A stretch of 64,000 bases of DNA, taken from positions 2,046,001-2,110,000 of the forward strand of contig JBBELK010000064.1 of the NCBI GenBank assembly GCA_037783545.1. Direction: 5' to 3'. Of this stretch, positions 1-13,261 are shown in pieces. Position numbers and translations under genes: made by a program. The first letter of the stretch is position 1, and every line of letters starts with the position of its first letter. Origin of the DNA: Henricia sp. BOLD:AAB3569. Lineage: Eukaryota > Echinodermata > Asteroidea > Spinulosida > Echinasteridae. Under the pieces are notes generated by a model. The model did not search any database and was not told where the DNA came from. It worked only from the letters and a program-made list of their open reading frames with translations.

Positions 1-39
1 CTAGCATTGCTTCTATTTTACCCACTATGTCCGTTCATC

Positions 40-318
40 ATGAAGGCTCTTTTAGCATTCAACAGTAATTCAATCAATTCTTCACCTAATGCTCCCGAAG
101 ATGATTCGTCCGTGAAAGAGTTTAACGTAAAGCTGGCTGGTTAACTGCTCAATACATGGAGTAAGGATATAAAGCCAAGAGCAGACAGCGGAGCAACGGA
201 AATAATACAGATCGCCGAAGACGCCCAACTCAAGGAGCTGGAGGGAAGAAAGAAACGCAAGCGAGCAATCCCCCAACCGCCACCGACAAGATGGTTCAAA
301 GAACAAAACTGGTCATGA
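40..318 (+). pseudogene. decayed coding-like stretch, family not recognised
   Basis: One frame is open from the window edge to a TAA at 142. The same frame is open again from 145 to a TGA at 316-318. The second part reads like real protein: an acidic, helix-prone stretch (AEDAQLKELEGRKKRKR), then a proline run and a tryptophan (PQPPPTRWFKEQNW). The in-frame stop and the sudden end suggest the tail of an old transposon ORF or a pseudogene. I do not recognise the family. It could also be chance, because there is no splice site or poly(A) signal to support it. Confidence 0.25.
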
Positions 319-1250
319 TTACGATACTCTTTTTCGAAGTGGGAACAACAACCACCGCACATATCCTTTGTCTTGTTTCAATATGTCGTCCGAACACAGA
401 CACCATCCCATGCTGTATAATAAATTACTTGAAATCAAGTACTCAATGTCCTTGTCTTTATTGAGGTAGTTGGTTTAGAATGAAACTGTTTTAGTGGGGG
501 TACTGCTTTTTAGTGGGGGTGCCCAGTGGCCTATCTAACATTTTGCCCGGCCAGGCCAACGTCGCTGTCGCTTAGCGGGGGTGGCAAACATCACTCTCAT
601 CATACATCACTCTCATCATACATCAGGTATGTTTTACGCACGTATATATCGTTTTCACATTTTGTTTTCAACTATTCCTTGCATTTTTAACGCAATATAA
701 ACACAATTTTATATAGGCATTTTTGCGTGGGGGGGGGGGGGGGGGGAGGGGGGAACTAACAAGTTGCTACGCCCGTAGCCACGCCGCTGTAACGTTCGGA
801 CTCATTCAAGGGCATTCGAAGTGCATTCAAGCTGAACTATTTTAATATCGAATTAGATTCCGGCAGCAATCGAGATGCACCCGAGGTGCATTACGGCTCA
901 TTCGAGGCACATTCGGGACATTCTGGCAGGATTGCCATGGCTTGCCATTTCGATTTTTTCCTCGAACGCGATGAGAATGTTTCGAATTCGGTTGGAACGT
1001 CGTAAGAATAGTTAGAATGCAGTAAAAATACAGTTAGAATACACTTCGAATGCCGTTCAATATTTCTCCTCTTCGAATGCACCTCGAACGTTTTGAGCAT
1101 GAACAAAACATTCGGGCTGGCCACAAGAATGCGCCCAAATGTTTGGAATGCACTCGGAATATACGAAGAATTTTCATTCCGACGGCATTCCGGCTCATTC
1201 CGCCTCTAGTGTGACTGGGGTATTAGTTCCTTCTTCTATACGTCCCGGCT
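319..1250. other. no gene seen; low-complexity and degenerate short-repeat tract
   Basis: No coding exon was seen. A run of about 28 bases that is almost all G lies at 729-757. From about 790 to 1205 the text repeats variants of CATTCGAGGTGCATTC in both orientations, such as GTGCATTCAAG, GGCACATTCGGG and GAATGCACCTCGAACG. This looks like an old degenerate MITE or satellite-like tract. Confidence 0.4.
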
Positions 1251-1329
1251 ACATGTAATTCACCATCCGAGCAATCATAATACAGCGCGTGACCGCGTAG
1301 CATGAAAACGACCAGGAAAAAAGACTATA

Positions 1330-2160
1330 GGCCTTTTCACACTACCCACTTCCGACCCGGGTAGCTGCAAATAACACGGGTTAAATTTAACCCAGAGTTT
1401 CGTTTCACACGTCAAATTTTAACCCGGAGAAACACTTACCCGGGTCGTCTCTTACACGGGTCCCTATAGCGACCCTTTTCCCACCGAGTCATGCACGCGC
1501 ACCTACCCGGGTACGAACACCAAGAAACATATATTTCTGACATGATTACTAATTCAACAGTCAGCTTCGATCAGTCGTCGGCAATCAAAACTGATGAAAA
1601 ATGATTATTGTTTGGACTCGTCTTACGAATCATTACGACAATAAACGAATTCAGTTACGAAGTACTGGCGACACGTTTACAGTTGTGTGTAAAAATCATC
1701 TACTGACCATTCATTATATTTATAAACAAGATGGCACTCGACATTAAGAAATCGCTGGCGATAATGTTTCTTGAGCTTTTGTGCGGTTGGAACACCTAAT
1801 TCCATTGCAAACGATGTTAAGTTGTAACAACACAATGGTCCCACACATTGCACAAGTGCAAGCAAGCTTTTAACCCGCTTTGATCGCTAACCCGGGTTGG
1901 CCAGTGTCGTCGTTTCCCACGGCAAACGTTAACCCGGAGATTATCGTCTCAAGGCCGCCGTTAACCCCGAGATTGGTGGTTTAACCCACCTCCCGAGAAG
2001 GGCTTATAGAAGTTACCTGGGTTAAGTGGCAATTTTGGCCAGTTAACCCGTGTAATTCGTAACCCCGAGATTTGCCGTGGGAAACGAGCCCTTAACCCGG
2101 GTAATCTCGGGGTTAAATTTTTATGTTACCCGGGTAATCTCGGGGTTAAAGTGTCGTTCA
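1330..2160. repeat. ACCCGGGT/GGGTTAA-rich inverted-repeat element
   Basis: The words AACCCGGGTTA, TAACCCGGAGA and TAATCTCGGGGTTAAA recur in both orientations between about 1350 and 2155. They are densest at the two flanks: 1355-1465 on the left, and 1865-1990 plus 2040-2155 on the right. The internal 400 bases lack them and hold no gene. This pattern fits a non-autonomous DNA transposon with sub-repeated ends. I could not fix its outer ends or a target duplication. Confidence 0.45.
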
Positions 2161-5100
2161 GCAATTGGATATACCCCTCCGTATGTTGTGCATAGTATGG
2201 ATACATGTACAAACACGTGCATGACTTGTATTACTATACTGTGTGTAGCGATCGCTGAGGATCATGAATGCGCTGTATTCATACGTAAATTTGCGCGCGA
2301 TACATGTACATGTATTGTGAATCACCCGATAGTGATTTCTAAAACCAGTTGAGGGTATCACACTTTTGATTTTTATTTTGTCATTGATGAAATAAACAAA
2401 CGGCGAGTTCTAATAGTGACTGGACAAACAAAATGCATTTGTTGTTATTCTGATTTGCGTAAGTTCTTTGCATGTAACTTTTTAGTCTACATGACAAAGA
2501 TTATAAAAATACCACCCAAAGTCCATTTTGGACGAAGTCCAAATGAATCACTGCTGACCACTGACCACCACCTCAAAAAAAATTCGCTTCCTCGCTGACT
2601 CCGAAAATGACCTTCATGTTGCCATATACGACCAAGTTGAAAATTTCGGCCACTGGACTGACCAATGACCTATATAACTCTTAAGAAGTATTTTGTATTA
2701 GATGGGACTGAAAACGACAAAGGATTTTTGGCAAATATCAGTGGCACATATAGCATTTGGGTCATTCCAAGGAAAATGACCCGTAATGACCATTAGGTAG
2801 CCGATGGCCAAATTCTTAACAACCAATATGTAGCTTGGTCCAAAGATGTTACTGACCGCATTTTATATTTTTGAAGAAAATGACCAGTAGGTGACCATTG
2901 ACCTTACGTGCTGGTCACCAAAGATATAACTCCGGTCAAGGAAGACTCTGTCAAAATCTTGTTTAAATCGGCCACGGCGTTTGGCAGTTATTAGCAGATA
3001 TGTGATGTCACATGACCGTTTGCCCAAAGAAAGAAAGAAAGAAATAATTTAGACAGACAGACGATCACAATATACCAGCGTGCTGCGCACGGCTGATATA
3101 AGAATACTTATAAGTTTTTTGTCAAGGCGATATTGACATTCACGCTTGAAACATAATTCTCACGTAATCATTAGTTCGGGCAATGATCACCTTCTGCCGT
3201 CAGCAACCAACGCCGCTCATTGGTTGAATCAATTATTGCGTCAGAGACAGGTTTTGGGTTACGGTTGCGAAAACACGTTCAAGAACTTCCACAGTTCCCT
3301 TAAATGCTACCTAACTACGAGTGTGCATGTGTAGAACGACCGCATTGAGTCAATAGTTTTGTAGTTTGTACACAACTAACCGACTTCCTTAATTATATCA
3401 ATGGTTGCGGCTGTTGGTTTGACGCAAATCTGATCGAGATTGCTTCGCGTGCGATGCACATATCATACCCAAAAAGGCCTGAGATTCCCAGTGGATGTGT
3501 TAATTGGCACTGGATGCTGTGTAGGCCTGGTGATTAATTGTGTCGATTTGCACGTTAACTGTCACGATTAATCACCAGCTTTCGTTACGCACGCTGGATC
3601 TGTACATTAATGTATTATAGTCGAGGCATGGAGGAAGATGGTCGATGTGACCGATGTCTAATGAGTGGCAATCAGGCTAATGATTGACCATGGAAACGTG
3701 CGTTAGTCGGTTTTGATTTTGCTTTCTCAAGTATAGCTTCTTGTGTAATATGATTAATTGAGGGCAATATATTCAAAAAACATTTCACTATCGGTAGTCT
3801 CTTTCCACACCCAGCATCATGCTACACCCTGCATGTTATTGACAAGACTGTATTTATATCAAGAAGGTGCACATGATATGTGAATGTATTTCTTTAAATT
3901 ATTGAGAGGTTTTGTGGTTATAGTTCTCGTAATAATTTTGGAGGTTTTAAGTGTGTGTATCAAAATTGTCAACTTTATTTTTACGCAAGGACAAATGAGG
4001 CAATAAATCAGTTCATTTCAGTTCGATTCAAGGGTTCTATACCTTCAGGCGTTTTTTTTTTTTAGTGTTAACCGATCCCCTCAGAATTCCTACGATTATA
4101 CAAAAGTGTGCTTTTTCCTAATCACGTAACGTGTACATATTATATATTACCAGTAACACCAGGAAAAGTTGTCCTATATACAGCCACTGTTTATGGGGGT
4201 GATCTCCTTTTCGCTCGCTGGCGGTCTTATCTCGCGCTAAAATCACGCGCCCACACGCCTGCTTCTATTTCATCTCATGTTCAATTACCATCATCGTCAT
4301 CATCTTACCAGCACTTGTTACGCGACAGCAATATGAACATTGACGGCGCACCTGTATTTTTGTAGCCGCGTGTTCTTAATTTACTGCACTTCTTTGTCCA
4401 CGGGTTTTCAGCAAGGATTGAGTTACTGGTTCGGGTGCTTTGTGGTAAGACCTCGCGCAGCTGACACGCACCTAGTATGTCAACCACTTTGATCCACTTC
4501 GTAATCACACTTCTATCCAAATGTCGGCGTCAACATTGTGTTTTTCGGTTTTCGTTGGAAGTGACCCCATTAAAGTGTAACAGTTTCCCCAAAACGGAAC
4601 GAAATCCGGTAGCCGCTTCAACTCACTCGTACGACGAAAAAAAAATGAGTCGTGGTGTGCTCATGTAGAACCTGGCACGAGTATTTTTGTTTCCTTGCAT
4701 TTCACAGACATCCCAGGTTAGCTTCCTGCATGGACGTGTATTATGTTGATTGGGTTTTCAAGTTTCTACTTGATTACGTGAGATTTCGAAGCGATATTAC
4801 CTAAACTGTTGCCTGGCTCCTTCTTCACAATCTCATAAATTGAGGATTATAAGCTAATCCCTTACAGCTGATAGCATAAATGACCCCAGTTGCCAAAAAT
4901 AACAGAAACAGCAACATAACAGCACACACTACAAGCACATACCAAATGGTAGCCGCGAGGAAAAACCTAACGGTGCAAATCATGTATTCTGTGGCAAATG
5001 CAATCTCGTTCAAATATTACTAATCACAGTTTGTAGCCTGCGACCTTACCGAAAAATTAGCTGCCTTACTTCTGAGTATCTAAGTAGGTTATAAGGCTAA

Positions 5101-5180
5101 TGTGAGAATTCCATATTTAGCCACTGTCTGGGACCCCACGCAAAAAAATGAAACAAGTCATATTAATTTCCACTTTTACG
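2161..5180. other. no gene seen; one probable interspersed repeat at 2505-3100
   Basis: No exon was recognised. From about 2505 to 3100 there is repetitive text rich in TGACCACTGACC-like words. It ends in an AAAG microsatellite, a GACA repeat and a GC-rich potential hairpin around GTGCTGCGCAC, which looks like the 3' tail of an interspersed repeat. A short inverted repeat (CTGGTGATTAAT at about 3525, ATTAATCACCAG at about 3568) lies further right. The rest appears to be ordinary AT-rich spacer. Confidence 0.35.
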
Positions 5181-6125
5181 TGGTTTACATTAAAGAGAGA
5201 GTGTAGATTTGGAGAAACCGTTGCTCCATGTGTGATTGATGTGTATAATAATATAAAAAAACTGCGTATAGATTATAAACATTCTTAATCACACATGGAG
5301 ACATCCTCTTGCAACAGTGCCCCTTTAACGCACTCCCTAACTCCTGCGTACAGTGACCCTGTTGAAAAGGGCCCCATTTGGCGGTGGGACTAGCGACAGA
5401 AATCTTGTCGCCTCTGCTGGACCAATCAGGACGCTTGCAGTGCATTGTAGCACGATTACAGGCATTCAAATGTAACGCGCGCAGATTGTAAACACCGTGC
5501 ATGCATGTGATACATGTACTCGGTAATGCTGGCCGTTGTCCGCGTCGGCGATTGGCTGCTATTTAAAGCATACTGGGGAATCCGTTCCATTACATTCGTC
5601 AGCATGCATCCCTGTTATTAATGTGAACAACTGCGGAGTAAATAAGGTTCGTCGTTTGAAAGTTTGGTAGGAATGGGACAGTCATAAGGAACGGAAATTA
5701 ATACAATTTCTGGAAAGTATAAAAATTGTTACATCAAAATGACTCGGGCGTGAGTTGGCTCAAGACAACGGCCGGCTCGCTCCACAGATTTGCGTGTATT
5801 TCCTCAGGGTATTGCCACGTCGCTTCGCATAGTGGAAATTCCCTGAGATCTTTTTGTCACGTCGCTTCGCAAAGTGGAAATTCCCTGAGATCTCAGGATG
5901 ACATGGAGATAACTCCGCTTGTAACATTTTCCTGTAATCCATCTTTAACCAACTCTCAAATACTGGCGAGAGTCTGGTTGTGGCGAACAATAATACACTG
6001 TGATACTTACAGGGTTGCCGCTTGGTGGCAGCAGACACCATTTTTACACAGACCATTAATTCTACTTCGTGTGTTTTTATGCATATACGTGCCGCACCTG
6101 AAGTAGGAACGATGGTGTCGAAAAC

Positions 6126-6247
6126 CAGTGGCGTATCAAGACATTTATAAACGGGGGCAGGGAGGGGTGTGGTGGAGGGGAGGGGGATGTTCTGGGCCTG
6201 CAAACAGGAGCCGTACGCCGTTCCGCCCTATGCTGGATACGCCACTG
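6126..6247. mobile_element. 122 bp MITE with CAGTGGCGTATC ends
   Basis: The element starts CAGTGGCGTATC and ends GATACGCCACTG, which are perfect 12 bp inverted ends. The inside is G-rich. CAGTGGCG ends are typical of small hAT-type MITEs. It is nested in the spacer between the arms of the larger inverted repeat. Confidence 0.6.
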
Positions 6248-6444
6248 AAGACGGTCGGTTTCTTCGCGTGAAAACAGTTTGAAAAAAATGACATGACAGA
6301 AGAGTCGTTTCTGACCCACGTATCATAATTTTGCCAATAATTTCGCTAAGGTTAGAATTATTACAAATTGGAGACCCTGGTAGGTGAATATGGAAAATAG
6401 ATGAATGCTTATTGGAACGGTAAAAACATATTGGGCAGGACAAA

Positions 6445-6540
6445 GGGTATGTACGTTGGCCAGGGGTTAACGGTAAGACAATTTGCAGACATCCACTACG
6501 GGGACTAGGTGCTGTCGTTTTAAGACTCATTTCAAATCCG
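6445..6540. repeat. module also present inverted at about 7630-7720
   Basis: This stretch, which includes GGTAAGACAATTTGCAGACA and CACTACGGGG and ends near TTTTAAGACTCATTTC, is found again in reverse orientation at about 7630-7720. The inverted-repeat complex therefore extends beyond the 600 bp arms, to about 7745. Confidence 0.55.
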
Positions 6541-8040
6541 AGATCGCGTATTTTACTGATTTTCTTATTTTCAAGTAACATTTATTTACATCACAATAGA
6601 GGCACGTTCCTTAAAGCCGAAGCTTGTGACGGAGAATCCTGAGATCTCAGGAAATTTCCACTCCGCCAAGCGACGTTACAAATTGAGCCAACTCACGCTT
6701 GAGTCATTTTGATGTAATTTAAAAAATTCGGTCATGTTATGCCGAAAAGAAACGATTTCTATACTTTCCAGAAATTGTATTGGGTTCTGTTCCTTATATA
6801 TGACTGTCCCATTCCTACCAAAATTTAAAACGACGATCTAGATTTATTCCGCAGTTTTTCAAATTAATAACGGGGACGCATGCTGACGAATGTAATGGAA
6901 CGGATTACACATATATATGCTTTAAATAGTAGCCAATCGCCGAAGCGGACAACGGCCGCATTACCGAGTACATGTATCACATGCATGCACGGTGTTTACA
7001 ATCTGCGCGCGTGACATTTAAATGCCTGCAACACACTGCCAAGCATCCTGATTGGTCTAGCAGAGGCGACAATATTTATGTCGCTTGTGTCCCGCGAAAT
7101 GGGGCCGGTTTCAACAGGTCCTCGGTACGCAGGAGTTGGGGAGTGCGTTAATAGGGCACTGTTGCAAGAGGATAGTGACGGAGGTGCCATACAACACTAA
7201 TAGGCCTACATAAACACACTATATAATCCACAACAATTTACACATCAAGCGGTTCCACTAAATATTACATGAAAATGTTACAAATCTAATAATTATTTTA
7301 CAGTTGGCTGTCTATAAGGACCTTTTCAGTTTATATTTGAATGTGTTAATTGACCGACAGTTGCATAAACAGGACGGGAGACTATATGTGAAGGAGACCA
7401 TGTACTTCACCAATTTTTCGACACTTGCACGGTTCCGCCATATTGGCACAACAGGGAGGCTTTCCTTGCATGAACAATGACTCCCTCGTGTCAGTTGCTG
7501 TGACGTTGACTTTCGTCCATTGTAATTTAAAATATGACGCATGCCAGGAAAGCCTCGTTTTGAGCGCAACCATGCAAGTGGCGAATGGAAAGTATCTCAT
7601 GCATAACTGGTACATTATACACAAAGTCAGACTTGAAATAAGTCTTAAAACGACAAGACCTAACTCCCCATCCCCCGTAGTGGATGTCTCCAAATTGTCT
7701 TACCGATGCCCCCTGCGTTGGCCCCAAGTTCTGCAGTAGACTCAATAATGCATAGTTCCGAGAATGCCCAAATAACCCCGCTCACTTAGTTACTACTGCT
7801 ACGCCTCGCAAGCCATCGCAAAAATGGCAACGCACGAAGCAATAAGAACTGGCATGAAAAGCACACATTCATTGGAGAAAACTCAAAGGTGTTTTATTTA
7901 GGGTCGACAGTTATCTTAGCACGCACTGAGTAAAGGACCAGTAATACACGGATGTCATATATTCATAAAATATATCTTATCGTTGGACAGCGAATCGCCC
8001 CACATTGAAACCAATTATTTCAATTTCCGTGGTCCTGACT

Positions 8041-8204
8041 AGACTTGGTTCCAAGTCTGAGATCCTGGTTTGTTTTCCGTTTCCGATTTTTGAAATGTAT
8101 GGACAGGAAACTAGTCTGAACCGAAATAGACTAGTTCCCTGTCTATACATTTCAAAAATCGGAAACGGAAAACAAACCAGGATCTCGGACTTGGAACCAA
8201 GTCT
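8041..8204. repeat. 164 bp palindrome (77 bp arms, 10 bp loop)
   Basis: Arms 8041-8117 and 8128-8204 pair with only a few mismatches. The outer ends are AGACTTGGTTCC and GGAACCAAGTCT. Inside, GTTTTCCGTTTCCGATTTTTG pairs with its reverse complement. The loop is GAACCGAAAT. Such a hairpin is typical of a foldback MITE. No target duplication is clear. Confidence 0.8.
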
Positions 8205-8639
8205 AAGTCCTGACATGGTATAGAACAGTGTGGTCAGGGGCCTTTTTGCGCTGTCCCATAACCAGAAACGTGTCATTCTGACCGTGAAAGACATAACATC
8301 TTTTTTTCTTACTCCATTTTGTAACGAAACCACTGGTTGGTTTTTTTGCGACCGAGCTTTATCATTTTTTAGATCAATATTTGCATATACGTCAGAAACG
8401 CGTCTGGTTTTGGTCGCAAAAACAAGCCCTTAAAAGGGCACCGGGCCAGCGTACAAACGCTTCGCTGTTCTAAGCGGAAGGGACAGGTTCCCTTCTTTGA
8501 GTCTGTGTTCGTTTTCAGGCTCTAAAGCCACACTCTGTGAGCGGCAAATTAACCAGACGTTAGGTAAATAACATTTTATGAATGTCATTACAACAAAATA
8601 CGTCACGGTTACGACAGCAGTAATTATCTCCAAATCGCT

Positions 8640-10060
8640 GAGGGGGTGACTATTATTCCTTGCGGATATGTACTTTCAGCCCCCGCTTTTCCTTTGTATT
8701 TCGACATGTGTTTTAATGAGACTGGATTCGCCACTGTTTAATGCGTCGTTTATGGGATACTAATTAAAGCCGCGGACGTTTTCACGAAACATATTGCACT
8801 ATAGGGGCCGTTAAAAGTTGGCAAGATGTTCACAGTTCTACAGAGAGTATAGTATTGTTCAAGACATCCCTACCTCCGAGCTCCTACCACCCCCAAATAG
8901 TATGTATACTTTTTCAACATCTTTCTGTCAGTAGCCTACCATGAAATGTCAATATTTTACAGCGCATGTAAAGTCCTATTCGACGGGCCCACCTACTCTT
9001 CCTCTCTTTGTAGAACGACTCCTTATTACGTATAGTCGTAGCCCTGCGAATTGCACCGTAAGCGTGATCTTGTTGGGAAATCTTGTTTGTGTAGTGCAAA
9101 ACAATACACGCGTAGAACAGTTGTCGAATCACACAGATGTGCGTTTGCAAAATGTCGGGTGTGTCCGAAAATGTGTTCAAGTCTACCTTGCGTCTTCCAT
9201 AGAATCTTGTGTAAGTTCAAGTCGTAGCCATGAATTAGGACACGGCCTCTATTTTATATCAGTAGGCCTAACCATCATATGGGGTTAAATAGAGCATGGA
9301 GGTAGGAAAAGAGTAAAGCATATGGTATCGCTACTCCAGTCACGCACAATGACTGTACTGACATGGGTGCTCCATTTTTCGTTAACGCTATGTAATTGGT
9401 GCAAAGAGGGCAACACCAACGTCGTGCAATACCAAAAAAGCAGCGACCATATATCGACACAACATAAGTAGCCATTCGCATAACTTGACCTCGAAAAGAC
9501 GAAGAACAAAGTAGTACTGTCCACGCAAGTGCCAGGATTTTGTATTTTTTTCGATTCAATATTTAGTGAGTTCGATTATGTGTCTTTGTATTAAATTACC
9601 ATTTACTTATTTTGCTGTTAAGAGATATACCGATAAAGTTCAACTGCTTAAATCTCCGAAAATGTAGTTGATGTGGAGCTCAAGGTAGGCCTAGGTATGT
9701 TTTCCAATAAACAAGCGGTTGATCACAGCAAACCTTGATTTGCGAGAGAGAATAAGACTTTTACAGCGTTTTTAATCTGAGTCCCGCTTTACAATCGCCT
9801 TTGAGTTTTAACGTCCTGACCTCCCGCCATAACGCCTAAAGCACACATATTCTGGTTTTCATTCGGAATTTAATGAATCATTTGGCGTGCACTCTGCTTG
9901 GCAATGTAGATCGCTGGAGTGCTAGATAAATAATGTCTTCTTATTGGACTAATAATACGAAGTCGCTGTTATGCAGAGCTTACTAATGAACATGCTAACG
10001 TAGGCCAACAAGCATTTAGTGGATAAAAATGAAAGGCATAAGAAAATTCAAAGAAAGGGA
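8640..10060. other. no gene seen
   Basis: I see no exon, known repeat or strong hairpin here. The open frames at 8941-9288 (+) and 9275-9559 (-) show no domain, biased codons or splice context, and I treat them as chance. Confidence 0.4.
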
Positions 10061-10069
10061 GCTTTCATA

Positions 10070-10170
10070 TTAAAGGCTCGTCATCAGCAATGCGCGCGCG
10101 CCAAATTCGTACCACGAAATACGCAGCTCCATGCCTTTGCCATTGCTCAGTGACGAGCCTCTGCCTTTAA
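10070..10170. mobile_element. 101 bp TTAA-flanked MITE
   Basis: TTAA lies at both borders (10070-10073 and 10167-10170). The ends read TTAAAGGCTCGTCA and, inverted, TTAAAGGCAGAGGCTCGTCA. GCAATG follows inside on both sides. TTAA duplication is the habit of piggyBac- and Kolobok-type transposases. The ends resemble those of the larger element at 25976-26560. Confidence 0.7.
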
Positions 10171-13100
10171 GCTGGAGCATTTAAAACACGTATACATAGG
10201 ATCAACATACCAAATAATTGACCAATTGGAACTGCATGTATAATCCCGTGCAGAACTGCTTTTGTTCCGTGTCTTTCAAGTTTGAAAATAATACTAATGA
10301 GATAATATGACAAACACACATTTAATGAGGTAGAAAAAAATGCGCGTATTCAGAATGTTATTAACCTCATTGCTTTTGAAATGTTTGCCCTAGTGACATA
10401 ATTTCAGCTCAGAGTTAACATCCGGCCATTAACATTAACTACGCTAATTGACACAAAAAAATCAAAGTATGGCCGAGGTACACATGTAGGCTATATCCAA
10501 TAAAAATGTTTAACATTCGTTATTTAATTTTCTTGATTTTGGTCTGTTTAGTATTTGCGCTGTAACTTCAAGGTGTACAACAGTCTAACAACGTCCCTCA
10601 TATAATGGACCATCAAAAGTTTTTTCAAAACCAAACATTTAGAGTATCTTTACCTAAGAGACTTAATTTCAAGCATTTGACTCGATTCACAACGTTAAGC
10701 ACCAAAGCTCCCACAAAGAAGAAATATGGGTTGTTATAACGGTTTCTGTCGGTGCATGTTTGATAGCATTGGAAGAAACTGCGTGAATTTGAATGTTCCT
10801 AAAAAAAGGTCAAAACCCTCCAACTGTTGCATCCTCCAAAACTTAATGTAAGTTGTGCAACATCAATCGTAGGGGTATTGGCCTCTTCTATAGTTTCCGT
10901 GGAAGACTTTTAAGCTTTCCCTATATGGACATGTATTTACTTCCTCATATATGCAAATATCGCTTGCAATATCGTCACTAGCTGCGAAACAAAAAACTCT
11001 ATCCATCCGACAAGACCTCATTTTTAATGTGCTGAAAAATAACGGAGATGTGACGTTATGTGCGAAGAGAATGTCTAAAACCTGCACCCTGTAAATGCCC
11101 CAAGTCATTTCCTTCACTGTTTGAAGTGCATTTTGTTTATCTTTCACGTCTCGTATGTCTACTGGAATGTCTTCTCGGGTTTACCAAAGCTCACAGCAGT
11201 CGCTTAATAATTCGACAACCGTTCGGCAACCGCAGAGTTCGTGCGTGGGGCCTTTTCATGCAGGCATTGGTGGTGGGTGAGTCGAACGTAATTCTGCTGT
11301 GTACTCGGCGTTTTGCAAACAGAAACCGATAACCTTGTTTGACGTAAAGCACTGCAAAACAAAGCAAATTTGTTTTGGAAAGTGCTTTAGAAATAGGCAT
11401 TTGCGTAGTCTATACTCCGACATAAAGATGCTACCATTTTCGCTAAGAAACAGAGGCTGGGGTCCTGTGGTGTCATTTAAATATATATGTAAAAACATAA
11501 GTTGTTCATTCTGCAGTTATCAGCTTTCACATGTACATGCATACCGAGGGTACTATTTATTCATTAATGACACTTCAAATTATCCACCGACTGAAGTGTC
11601 CTATCCATGTGTGGAAATACGTTACTGTGGCTTATCTTCCCGAACATAAAACAGTAGGCTACTCGCCGTAACATATAGAAAAACGGCAATTAGTGTACAA
11701 GTTGCAGATAGACCGCGTACGCGGTACTTGACAAGTAGTCTATGTTGTTTAAAACAAATTGTTTAAAAACCCGTTTAACAAAATGGGTGACCAAGATTTA
11801 GGTTTCATGCTTTAAACTTGTTTTTAGGGTTCTGAAGTTGTTCTAAAGGGATTTCGTTAGGCCTATACAAATCCTGTCGAAGATGTCCAATTATTTTTTT
11901 CTTTAAATGTATATAGCCTACTTAGGTTCAGATTAAAGTAACAATAATGTACAAAAATTAACTATACAAAAAGCATATCTTGCATAACATTTATTTCTCA
12001 CTGTATATAAGGTGTTACGAAAATATAGCCCCCCATACCGATCAAAAAAATCAATAAAGAACGTTAACGGCGCTCAAAATTGATTGCAAGCTATGGGACG
12101 TGGACATCCGTGAACTTCATACATCGGCATTATTATCTTGGTTTAAAAAAAAGGTAAACTATAGTATAGACCTATGAAGCCCATGGCATCGCGCAGAAAA
12201 TTTCGAAAAAGGCGTAAAACAAGACGTTTATATCAGCTGACACCATTCCGTCAGCACCGTAAAGTCAAAATCAAACATGGCCGCGCTGCATGATGTCAAC
12301 CAGACAGTCACGAATGTTAAATTATTATTTTTTTTTTTTGGAAGCTCGCTACACAAAATAATTCCCCCCAAATCATGCAAGGATTATTAAGTAAGAAATT
12401 TGTTTTAAATTGAGGCACAATGGGACATCTTCTATAACAAACGAAGATGAAACGGAGAAACAACGGCTTAAGATCGGAGTGGCAATTCGCCATAGTCTCA
12501 GGGGTATTGAAACAGGCACAAACAAGCCTATTGAGGCCGTGCATCATACTAGATCTGTCAAGATAATCGGACACTATTCATGGAGAATTGAATCCCTCGG
12601 GTATTCTAGAAAAGAAGAACTGATTGGTCGGAATCTATAGGGTCCTCAAAAAATCATACAGTAGCCCTGTTTATATCGTCTCAAGTCAAGGCGCACGTCT
12701 ATTGCTTCGATGAGGCACTGACCCTAACCCTGGTGATGTGTTTTTCTCTTCTGGGAACTTAAAAATGTGCTGTACTACCAGGTAACGCGCACTATTATTT
12801 ATGACAATTTTTTGTATGGATGTCGGAAGCCTCGTCAACATCCAGACAACGTCATTCGAGTGAAAAACACCTGTCAAGATTATCGTATTTGAGTATAACT
12901 AAAGATATTCCTGGAATGAAACCAATACCCAGTTTGACGGGAAAGGCTATTGGATAGGACTGAAATAGTGCCAAGAATAACAGCACTACATCAAAATAGA
13001 TTGCATACCTAACAGCAGCTGCAGCATCAGACGTGAAATTATTACCACCAATAATACCCACTACCGATTATTAAGTTGTTGTTCAATTGCGTTCAGTGGA

Positions 13101-13260
13101 AACCTCGTCGTTGCATCCCCTGAATCAATTATACTACCTGTCAAAAGAACATGTCCTACTTTTGATTTTAAATAACTTTGTAATTTTCCAACGGATTTTA
13201 ACCAAAATTTCACATCGTGCAAACAAGGCTTGACAATTTTGACAAAAAGGGTGATATTTT
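10171..13260. other. no gene seen
   Basis: This is a long AT-rich stretch without recognisable exons or RNA genes. The open frames at 11060-11332 and 11299-11649 (+) lack any domain signature or splice support. Confidence 0.4.
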
Positions 13261-13261
13261 A

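Larger units (their letters stand above)
5305..7175. mobile_element. large inverted-repeat element, arms about 600 bp
   Basis: Left arm 5305-5905 and right arm 6628-7175 are diverged reverse complements of each other. Matching landmarks in order are CTCTTGCAACAGTGCCC, the Nsi/Sph-like word GTGCATGCATGTGATACATG, GATTGGCT followed by TATTTAAAGCATA, GGTAGGAATGGGACAGTCAT and CCTGAGATCTCAGGA. Each arm holds an ATTGG (reverse CCAAT) box just before a TATTTAAAG box, so each arm looks like a promoter. The left arm has an internal 45 bp duplication (5815-5860 and 5860-5900). No long ORF lies between the arms. It may be a foldback transposon or two LTR-like units in inverted order. Confidence 0.65.

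Noticed and set aside
729-757. Long G run as a possible regulatory G-quadruplex
   Set aside because: It is a homopolymer with no associated gene; similar runs at 22062-22080 and 34621-34640 look like ordinary low complexity.
5726-6203. Overlapping open frames of 126 (+) and 147 (-) codons
   Set aside because: They lie inside the arm of the inverted repeat and its duplicated CCTGAGATCTC block, and composition and overlap on both strands point to chance.
11060-11649. Two adjacent + strand frames of 90 and 116 codons
   Set aside because: No domain, no codon bias and no splice support; the - strand is open in the same place.
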